NCBI GenBank assembly: GCA_964633205.1
Contig: CAZWFN010000155.1
Span: forward strand, 1-13,781
Length of the DNA stretch: 13,781 nucleotides
Reading direction: 5' to 3'
From: CAYVQE01 sp964633205
GTDB taxonomy: Bacteria > Myxococcota > B64-G9
Both the position numbers and the translations under genes were made by a program. Positions 7,118 through 12,895 of the stretch are shown here, in pieces. Under the pieces are notes generated by a model, which worked only from the letters and a program-made list of their open reading frames with translations, was not told where the DNA came from and made no database searches. Position 1 is the stretch's first letter. Each line of letters opens with the position of its first letter.

Positions 7118-7318
7118 TCAGCCGCCGCCGGCCGGTCCGGGGGCGCAACTGCTGTCGCTGCCGCTCTTGCTGACGCCGGCGAAGAGCGAGGCGGCCCGCG
7201 GGTGCTCGGCCTCGGCTCCGCAGTGGGGGCAGCGGGTGGGCTGGTCCCGCTCGTCGGCGGCGCGCAACAGCTCGAAGCGCTGGCCGCAACTGCGGCAGGT
7301 ATACTCGTACATGGGCAT
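7118..7318 (-). CDS. FmdB-family zinc-ribbon protein
   Basis: A 66-residue protein beginning MPMYEYTCRSCGQRFELL, diagnostic of the FmdB/CxxC_CxxC_SSSS family of putative regulatory zinc ribbons. One zinc site is formed by C8/C11 and C30/C33 (CPHC). The tail SLFAGVSKSGSDSSCAPGPAGGG is the usual Ser/Gly-rich disordered end. The start at 7318 is preceded by GGAG six bases upstream; an in-frame ATG ten codons earlier (7348) is less likely. It lies 75 bases behind the thioredoxin gene and may share its transcript. The family's molecular role is poorly known. Confidence 0.9.
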   Translation of the reverse strand: MPMYEYTCRSCGQRFELLRAADERDQPTRCPHCGAEAEHPRAASLFAGVSKSGSDSSCAPGPAGGG

Positions 7319-7393
7319 GGTCGACTCCGGTTCGCGGCCGGGCCGCATCGACCCGGCCCCGGCCTGAAGCGCCCAGGCGATCTCCGCCGGCGC

Positions 7394-7783
7394 TCAGGCC
7401 TGCTTCTGGGCCTGCTTGGCCCGCTTCTTCTCTTCCTTGAGACGCTGTTTATCCAGCTTCTTCAAAGTCTTGTCCAGCGCCTTGGCGTAGGCTATCTTGG
7501 GCCGCGCACCCACGAAGGCGTCGAGCACCTCGTCGCCGTGGAACAGCACCACGGTGGGGATGGACCGCACGCCCAGGCGCACCGGCACCTTCTGGTTCTG
7601 CTGGGTGTCGACCTTGACCACCTTGACGCGGTCGGCATACTCCGCGGCCAGCTGCTCCATGATGGGCCCGACCATCTTGCAGGGCCCGCACCAGGGTGCC
7701 CAGAAGTCCACCAGCACCGGCAACTCGGACTCCACCACCTGGGATTCGAAGTTGTCGTCGCGGACCTCGATGACCTTGGACAT
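7394..7783 (-). CDS. trxA: Thioredoxin with a basic C-terminal tail
   Basis: A 129-residue cytoplasmic thioredoxin. The active site is WCGPC (31-35), with VDFWAP before it, and the cis-proline is P76 in SIPTVVLF. This is the classical disulfide reductase serving reductases and redox-regulated proteins. Standard thioredoxins are about 105-110 residues; this one ends with an extra Lys/Gln/Ala-rich helix-like tail of about 25 residues (LKKLDKQRLKEEKKRAKQAQKQA contains nearly half Lys/Arg), which may contact nucleic acid or acidic partners. AAGGAGAGG lies just upstream of the ATG. No signal peptide. A 203-base AT-richer region precedes it and probably holds its promoter. Confidence 0.95.
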   Translation of the reverse strand: MSKVIEVRDDNFESQVVESELPVLVDFWAPWCGPCKMVGPIMEQLAAEYADRVKVVKVDTQQNQKVPVRLGVRSIPTVVLFHGDEVLDAFVGARPKIAYAKALDKTLKKLDKQRLKEEKKRAKQAQKQA

Positions 7784-7845
7784 GACCTCTCCTTTGCGGC
7801 TATGGCGTCTGGCGCCGTATTGCCCTCCATCGTCACCGCCTATCT

Positions 7846-7983
7846 ATGCAACGATGATGCCAGCCCCATGTCATCGCTCAACCTGCTACTATTTTTGGAT
7901 AATTCCCATCGATGCGGAAAGCCCGTCCCCGCAAGCATCAAATGCAACACCTCTTCTCGCCACATTTCTGTTGCATGCAACAG
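7846..7983. repeat. ATGCAAC repeats and 16-bp palindrome upstream of thioredoxin gene
   Basis: The 203 bases between the FHA gene stop (7987) and the thioredoxin start (7783) are visibly less GC-rich than their neighbours and hold no gene. ATGCAAC occurs in direct orientation at 7846-7852, 7942-7948 and 7975-7981. The last copy is half of the perfect palindrome CTGTTGCATGCAACAG (7968-7983), which begins three bases after the FHA stop codon. This resembles a regulator binding region. No convincing -35/-10 pair was found for the thioredoxin gene. Confidence 0.55.
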
Positions 7984-7986
7984 CCA

Positions 7987-8364
7987 TCAGGATTCGGTGT
8001 CGATACGAAACAGCAGATCGCCGAGCTGCAGCTGATCCCCGGGGCGCAGCAGGGCCGAGTGGACCCGCACCCCGTTGAGGTAGATGCCGTTGCGGCTGTT
8101 CAAATCGCGGATCTGGACCTCGGGCCCCCGGCGGCTCAGCAGGGCGTGGTGGCGGGAGAGGGAGCCGGCCTTGATGCGCAGGTCGGCATCGGCGGCGCGG
8201 CCGACCAGCAGCCGATCGCGCTCCAGGGCGTAGCGCCGCGGCGCCGCGGGCCCCTCGATCAGGTGCAGGCAGTAGCGGCGCTGCTGCAGCGCGCCCGGCC
8301 GGTGGGCGACCTCGGCGTCGCGGGTGACCTCGTCCTCGTCATCCCATTCCAGCGGCCCAGCCAT
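7987..8364 (-). CDS. FHA-domain protein
   Basis: A 125-residue cytoplasmic protein that is almost entirely one forkhead-associated domain, a phosphothreonine-binding module. Motifs in order: LLVGR (52-56), SLSRHHALL (68-76) and DLNSRNGIYLNG (87-98), followed by LLRPGDQLQLGDLLFRI. The conserved Gly-Arg, Ser-Arg-His and Asn-Gly residues that hold the phosphopeptide are present. An acidic 25-residue N-terminus (WDDEDEVTRD) may carry a Thr that is itself phosphorylated, as in GarA-like FHA proteins; that is inference. GGGGAGG five bases before the ATG supports the start. It is 31 bases behind the acyl-CoA synthetase gene and probably its operon partner. A kinase-like gene exists at 73-1071, but no link is shown. 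Confidence 0.93.
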   Translation of the reverse strand: MAGPLEWDDEDEVTRDAEVAHRPGALQQRRYCLHLIEGPAAPRRYALERDRLLVGRAADADLRIKAGSLSRHHALLSRRGPEVQIRDLNSRNGIYLNGVRVHSALLRPGDQLQLGDLLFRIDTES

Positions 8365-8395
8365 CGCAGCCTCCCCGTGCTCGGCCCGCCCGGGC

Positions 8396-10489
8396 TCAGT
8401 CGCCGGACCGGCGCAGCCCGATGCGGGCGTCGACCGCCAGCGCGCCCTGGCCCTCGGCCAGCACCAGCAACGGGTTCAGATCCAGCTCGGCGATCGCCTC
8501 GAAGCCGGCGACCAGCCGGGCGATGGCGCAGATGCCGGCGCGCACCGCTTCGAGCTCCCGCGGCGCCTGGCCGCGTGCACCGCGCAGCAGCGGAAAGGCG
8601 CGCAGCTGGCGGATCATGCGCTCGGGCTCGTCGGCGTCGAAGGGCACCAGGCGGATGGCCACGTCTCTGAACATCTCGACGAAGATGCCCCCCAGGCCCA
8701 CCAGCACGATGGGGCCGAAATTGGGATCACGGCGGGCGCCCAGGATGATCTCCATGCCGTCTTGCACCATGGGCTGGGCCAGCACCCGCACCGGCCCGCG
8801 CACTTCGGCCTGCGCGGCCGCCTTCTCCATCCGCTCCCAGCCCGCGCGCAGCGCCTCCGGGGTGCGCAGGCTCAGCGCCACCCCACCGACGTCGGTCTTG
8901 TGGCTGGCCTCGGCCGCGATCAGCTTCAACGCCAGCGGCCGCTCGAAGGCCGCGAAGGCGGCCTGGGCCCCGGCCAGGTCCTCGACCACCCGATAGGGCG
9001 CCACCGGCAGCCCGGCGGCCCGCAGCACCTCCAGGCTCTCGTCCAGCAAGGGGTCGCGGCCTTCGGTCAGGCAGCGGTCCACAATGGCGGCCACCGCCCC
9101 GCGGTCCAGCTCGCCTTCCGGCAGCCGCGGCTCGGGCCGGGCCTGGTGGTCGAAATCGCGCACCAGCGCCAGCGAGTGGATGGCGTCCTCGACCTCGGTG
9201 TAGACCGGATGCGGCAGGTTCCGGCGCAGCTTGGTCATCTCGGCCTCGTCGGTGGCCACACAGATGGCCACCGGCTTGTCGTAGCGAAAGGACATCTCCT
9301 CGATGCGCCGGAACAAGGCCTGGGAGGCCCGGCCCTCGACCGCGGCGACGTAGGTGTGTAAAAAGACCACCCCGTCGACCTCGTCGAGCTTCAGGGTCTG
9401 CTCGACGATGTGCGAGTAGACGTCGAAGTCGAACAGATCGCCCAAGTCGAGGGGATTGGTCAGCTGGATGACGTTGGCCCGGAAGTGCTGCTCGATCTCG
9501 TCCAGAAAGGCCTCCGGAAAGCGCACCAGCCGGAAGCCCGCCTGCTCGCAGGCATCGGCGGCGATCACGGCGTGGCCGCCCGAACGCGACACCACCGCCA
9601 GCCGGTTGCCGCGCAGCTGCGGCAGCGGCAGGATCTTGAGGTAGTTGACCAGGGTGTTGGCGTCGTTGAAGCGCGCCAGGCCCATCTGGGCGAAAGCGGC
9701 CGAGACCACCGCGTCGTCGGAGCTGAGCGAGGCGGTGTGCGACTGGGCGATCTCGGCGGCCAGCTGGCCGGTGTTCGACTTGTGCACCAGGATCGGCTTG
9801 TCGCTGCGCCGGGCCAGCGACATCAAGCGCCGGCCGTCCGAGATGCTCTCGAGGTACATGCAGATGATATCGGTCTGCTCGTCGTCGATCAGGTACTCGA
9901 GCAGATCGCACTCGTCCACGTCGAGCTTGTTGCCGATGGAGGCGAACTTGGACCAGCCCAGGTTCTCGCTGGCCAGCACGTTGAGGTAGCTCAGCCCCAC
10001 CCCGCCGCTCTGCGAGATGATCGACACCCGCCCGCGGGCGAACATGTCCTTGAGCCCGGCGAAGGGCACCACCAGGCCGTTGTCCAGGTTGCACACCCCG
10101 ATGCAGTTGGGCCCGATGAAGCGGATGTTGTACTCGGCGGCCACCCGAACGACTTCCTGCTCGATCTCGCGGCCGGCCGTGCCGTACTCGGAAAAGCCGG
10201 CCGTCTCCACGATCACCCGCCGGATGCCCTTTGTGCCGCACTCCTCCATCACGCCCGGCACGAAACGGGCCGGCACCAGGATCACGGCCAGGTCCACCTG
10301 GTCGGGAATGTCGGAGACCGACTTGTGGATCCGCCGGCCAAAGGCCACCCCGCCGCGCGGGCCCACCAGGTAGATGATGCCGTCGAAGGAGAACTCGTGC
10401 ATGTTGGCCGCGATGCGCAGCCCCAGGTTGTCCGGCGACTCGCTGACGCCGACCACGGCCACGCTGCGCGGATAGAAAAAACCCTTCAT
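8396..10489 (-). CDS. NDP-forming acyl-CoA synthetase (single chain, acetate-CoA ligase type)
   Basis: A 697-residue fused alpha-beta enzyme of the ADP-forming acetyl-CoA synthetase family, interconverting acyl-CoA + NDP + Pi and acid + CoA + NTP. The N-terminal CoA-binding Rossmann domain (about 1-125) begins MKGFFYPRSVAVVGVSESP. The ligase domains carry GPNCIGVCN and ISQSGGVGLS (157-166). The likely phosphohistidine is H251 in SHTASLS, where SHTGS is usual. The C-terminal ATP-grasp domain (about 475-690) has ALKLIAAEASHKTDVGGVAL, MEIILGARRDPNFGPIVLVGLGGIFVE and AIAELDLNPLLV. The ATG at 10489 is chosen because GGGAG lies 8 bases upstream; a GTG at 10507 would make it six residues longer. It lies 21 bases after the YrdC-family stop codon. 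The substrate (acetate, propionate, aryl acid) cannot be told; protein acetyltransferase fusions of this family are excluded because no GNAT domain is present. Confidence 0.92.
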   Translation of the reverse strand: MKGFFYPRSVAVVGVSESPDNLGLRIAANMHEFSFDGIIYLVGPRGGVAFGRRIHKSVSDIPDQVDLAVILVPARFVPGVMEECGTKGIRRVIVETAGFSEYGTAGREIEQEVVRVAAEYNIRFIGPNCIGVCNLDNGLVVPFAGLKDMFARGRVSIISQSGGVGLSYLNVLASENLGWSKFASIGNKLDVDECDLLEYLIDDEQTDIICMYLESISDGRRLMSLARRSDKPILVHKSNTGQLAAEIAQSHTASLSSDDAVVSAAFAQMGLARFNDANTLVNYLKILPLPQLRGNRLAVVSRSGGHAVIAADACEQAGFRLVRFPEAFLDEIEQHFRANVIQLTNPLDLGDLFDFDVYSHIVEQTLKLDEVDGVVFLHTYVAAVEGRASQALFRRIEEMSFRYDKPVAICVATDEAEMTKLRRNLPHPVYTEVEDAIHSLALVRDFDHQARPEPRLPEGELDRGAVAAIVDRCLTEGRDPLLDESLEVLRAAGLPVAPYRVVEDLAGAQAAFAAFERPLALKLIAAEASHKTDVGGVALSLRTPEALRAGWERMEKAAAQAEVRGPVRVLAQPMVQDGMEIILGARRDPNFGPIVLVGLGGIFVEMFRDVAIRLVPFDADEPERMIRQLRAFPLLRGARGQAPRELEAVRAGICAIARLVAGFEAIAELDLNPLLVLAEGQGALAVDARIGLRRSGD

Positions 10490-10510
10490 CCCCTGGTCTC
10501 CCGACACTGC

Positions 10511-11152
10511 TCAGACGCCGAGCGCCCGCAGCTGGTCCTCGGCGATGGCCCCCGGACGGGTGACCACCGCCCGGCCGTCGCGCAGCTCGACCACGGTCGA
10601 CGAGGCCGCGCCCGCCAGGTCACCGGCGTCGACGAAGAGATCGACGCGGCCCATGAAGGTCTTGCGTACCTGGGCCGGCGAGCCGGCCCCCTGCTTGCGC
10701 TCCTTGTTGGCCGAGGAGACCAGCAGCGGGCCGCCGAAGCGCTCGAGCACGCGCCGAGCCACCGGGTCGTCGGGCACCCGCACGCCCAGCCGGCCGTTGG
10801 CCTTGCACAGCTGGCGCACCACCTTGCGCGGCAGATCGGGATGGGGCGTGAACAGGATGGTCAGCGGGCCGGGCCACAGGCGGGCGGCCAGCTTCTCGGC
10901 CTGCGGGTCCACCTCGGCCACGACCCGCTGCAGGGTCTGGGCCCGGTCGATGAACACCAGCGACGGCGCCTTGCGGGTGCGCCGCTTCGACTGCAACAGC
11001 CGGTTGACCGCGTCCTCGTCGTTCAGGTCGGCCAAGATGCGGTAGCTGGAGTTGCAGGGCAGGCAGACCAGCCCGCCATCGCCCAGCGTGCGCACGATCT
11101 GTGCGGCCTGTTCGTCGGCCAGCTCGCCATGGTTCAGCGACAAGGTCTTCAT
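10511..11152 (-). CDS. YrdC/Sua5/YciO-family protein
   Basis: A 213-residue YrdC-fold protein. Family members of the TsaC/Sua5 branch make threonylcarbamoyl-AMP for the t6A modification of ANN-decoding tRNAs; the YciO branch has an uncertain role. Visible motifs: SKRRTRKAPSLVFI (55-68, the basic nucleotide-binding segment), WPGPLTILF (93-101), RVPDDPVARRVLERFGGPLLVSSAN (125-149) and STVVEL..VVTRPGAI near the end, all expected. The early motif reads LPCNSSYRI where PT(D/E)TxYGL is usual. No C-terminal Sua5 domain. GGAGGTG precedes the ATG at 11152 at slightly long spacing. It is 44 bases after the Tex-like gene and 21 bases before the synthetase gene, so operon membership is likely. It may be a paralogue rather than the sole TsaC. 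Confidence 0.87.
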   Translation of the reverse strand: MKTLSLNHGELADEQAAQIVRTLGDGGLVCLPCNSSYRILADLNDEDAVNRLLQSKRRTRKAPSLVFIDRAQTLQRVVAEVDPQAEKLAARLWPGPLTILFTPHPDLPRKVVRQLCKANGRLGVRVPDDPVARRVLERFGGPLLVSSANKERKQGAGSPAQVRKTFMGRVDLFVDAGDLAGAASSTVVELRDGRAVVTRPGAIAEDQLRALGV

Positions 11153-11196
11153 CGGCTGCAGCACCTCCCGTAGAATAAAAACCCCACTCCATGCAA

Positions 11197-12732
11197 TCAC
11201 TTCTTGAACAGCGCGTCCAGCGCAGCGATCGCGTCGCCGCGCTTCGCGCGGCCGCCGCGGCGTCGCCCGGAGCGTTCGCCGCGCAGGCTCAGCCCGATGC
11301 GGCCGCGCTCGGCGTCGACCTCCAGCACCCGCACCCGCACGGTCTGGCCCACCGCCACCACCTCGGCCGGATGGCGCACGCGGCGCTCGGCCAGCTCGGA
11401 CAGGTGGATCAGCCCCTGCTGCTCCAGCCCCAGCTCCACGAAGGCCCCGAAATGCGTCAGGTTGACCACCTTGCCGGTCAGCTCGAGGCCGGGGCGCAGA
11501 TCGGCCAGGCCGCCCACCAGCGCGTCGGCCTGCAGACCGCGCTCCAGCCCCGCCGAGCGGGCCGGCGCCCCGGCCCGCGCGCGCTCGGCCGCCGCCCGGG
11601 CGTCGGCCAGCGCTTCGCGCAGCTGCGCGGCGTCGACCCGGTCCAGGTACTCGCCCAGGCCCAGAGCGTCGGGCTCGAGGTCGGCGAAGCCGGCCACCGG
11701 ATCCTTGAGCCGGCGGGCGGCCACCTCGGCCGCGGCCGGCGCCATGGGCCCCGCCAGGCGCCGGGCCTGCTGCAGCAGGGCCGCCTCGCGCACCGGCTCC
11801 GCCTCCAGCCCGCCCGCGGCCAGCGCCCGCACCGCCGCGCCCACCCCGCGGCCCCGGCCGCGCCCGCCCGGACGCGCCAGGGCCACCAGGCACACCCCGG
11901 CCGCGGCCAGCCAGGCGGCCGCGCGGTCGAGCTGGCCAGCGCCGAAATCCGCGCGCCGGGCGCTGTCGCTGTCCGAGACCACCGCCGCGCCCAGCCGGCC
12001 GCGGTGCTCGACCAGACCGCCGACCGGCCCGGCGATGGGAGGCCGGCCGAGCAGCGAGCGCATGCCCGCGGCCGCGCCGGCGATGGCCTCGCGCTCGGCC
12101 CGGGCGGCGATGGCGGCCAGCACCGGCCGCACCGCCGCCCGCTCCAGCCGGCGGATGCGCTCGGCGCCGGCCGCGGCCGGCGCCAGCCGGGCGGCCTCGC
12201 CCTCGGGGCACAGCAGCTCGACCCACAGCAGGCCGTCGTCCAGCGCCCGGCTGATCTTGAACCAGCGGTGCGGCGGCAGCTCGGCGCAGCCCTCGCTGTG
12301 CTCGGCCAGCTCGGCCAGCTCGGCCGCCCGCGGGTCGTCGGCCCGGCGCAGGTGCAGCCGCAGCCGGCCGCGCTCGAGGCAGGCGGCGGCCAGCCCGATC
12401 AGGGCAGCGGCCAGCGCGCGCTGCTGCTCGGCGTCGCGAGCGGCCTCCTGCAGCGCCCAGCGCCAGGCGTGCAGCTCGATCCAGGAGCCGATGGGCGGCG
12501 CCGCCAGGCCCTCGGCCGCGCACTCCAGCGCCCGGTGGCGCCGCACCGCCCGGCGCAGCCGCAGCAGGTGCTCGTCGCTCGGCCCGGCCGCGCGCACCAC
12601 CGCATCGGCGGCCAGGCTGTACAGGTCGTTGCCGGCGCGGGTGTGGCGCGCGACGGCCTGCAGCACCTCGGCCGGCAGGCCGAAGTCGACACCGGCGCTG
12701 CCGAGCCATTGCACGAAGGGACGCACCGCCAT
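11197..12732 (-). CDS. Shortened Tex-like S1 RNA-binding protein
   Basis: A 511-residue protein best explained as a divergent, internally shortened Tex homologue. The S1 domain (about 414-484) reads LRPGLELTGKVVNLTHFGAFVELG, then GLIHLSELAERRVRHPAEVVAVGQ and a GRIGLSLR end, as in Tex. Upstream, ARRLKDPVAGFADLEPDALGLGEYLDRVDAAQLREAL (339-375) matches the Tex block ARRLQDPLAELVKIDPKAIGVGQYQHDV. AEREAIAGAAAGMRSLLGRPP (212-232) matches the Tex segment before the YqgF domain. Two things are odd: the YqgF signature GxDPG is replaced (GGLVEHRG, 238-245), and only about 50 residues separate the YqgF-end block from S1, so the tandem helix-hairpin-helix module is missing. Tex is usually about 750-780 residues. 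A basic tail (SGRRRGGRAKRGD) follows S1. No ribosome site precedes the ATG. Likely first gene of the YrdC/synthetase/FHA operon. Confidence 0.78.
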   Translation of the reverse strand: MAVRPFVQWLGSAGVDFGLPAEVLQAVARHTRAGNDLYSLAADAVVRAAGPSDEHLLRLRRAVRRHRALECAAEGLAAPPIGSWIELHAWRWALQEAARDAEQQRALAAALIGLAAACLERGRLRLHLRRADDPRAAELAELAEHSEGCAELPPHRWFKISRALDDGLLWVELLCPEGEAARLAPAAAGAERIRRLERAAVRPVLAAIAARAEREAIAGAAAGMRSLLGRPPIAGPVGGLVEHRGRLGAAVVSDSDSARRADFGAGQLDRAAAWLAAAGVCLVALARPGGRGRGRGVGAAVRALAAGGLEAEPVREAALLQQARRLAGPMAPAAAEVAARRLKDPVAGFADLEPDALGLGEYLDRVDAAQLREALADARAAAERARAGAPARSAGLERGLQADALVGGLADLRPGLELTGKVVNLTHFGAFVELGLEQQGLIHLSELAERRVRHPAEVVAVGQTVRVRVLEVDAERGRIGLSLRGERSGRRRGGRAKRGDAIAALDALFKK

Positions 12733-12787
12733 AGCGCAGTCGAGTCTATCTAAGATCCAGGTCCGGGAAAACCGCCCGCGGCGGCAA

Positions 12788-12801
12788 GTGACTCACGTCA
12801 C
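12788..12801. promoter_or_regulatory. GTGA-N6-TCAC motif in divergent intergenic region
   Basis: GTGACTCACGTCAC matches the core consensus of Crp/Fnr-family operators (GTGA-N6-TCAC) exactly; the outer TGTGA/TCACA bases are not matched (flanks are A and G). It lies in the 163-base gap between the Tex-like gene and the secreted-protein gene, about 55 bases upstream of the predicted start of transcription of the latter. A single chance 8-base match is possible. Confidence 0.4.
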
Positions 12802-12833
12802 GATAAATCCAATCACCCAAGAACCGCCGCCTG

Positions 12834-12842
12834 TGGTATCAT
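12834..12842 (+). promoter_or_regulatory. Extended -10 promoter of the secreted-protein gene
   Basis: TGG-TATCAT (12834-12842) is an extended -10 element with five of six matches to TATAAT. The -35 position is poor, as is normal for extended -10 promoters. Transcription would begin near 12849, leaving a leader of about 47 bases before the ATG at 12896 that contains the GGGGAGG ribosome site at 12885-12891. Confidence 0.55.
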
Positions 12843-12895
12843 GCAGGACGTAGCCAAAACGCGAACCGCCAGGTCCGAACGCCAGGGGAGGAGCC

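Noticed and set aside
9410..11173. 587-codon plus-strand open frame opposite the synthetase and YrdC-family genes
   Set aside because: Antisense shadow spanning two genuine genes; no recognisable domain, and it crosses a gene boundary.
11153..12709. Upstream extension of the YrdC-family frame to a 732-residue protein
   Set aside because: The added part is the low-complexity Arg/Gly/Ala out-of-frame shadow of the Tex-like gene; a GGAGGTG site and YrdC N-terminus mark the start at 11152.
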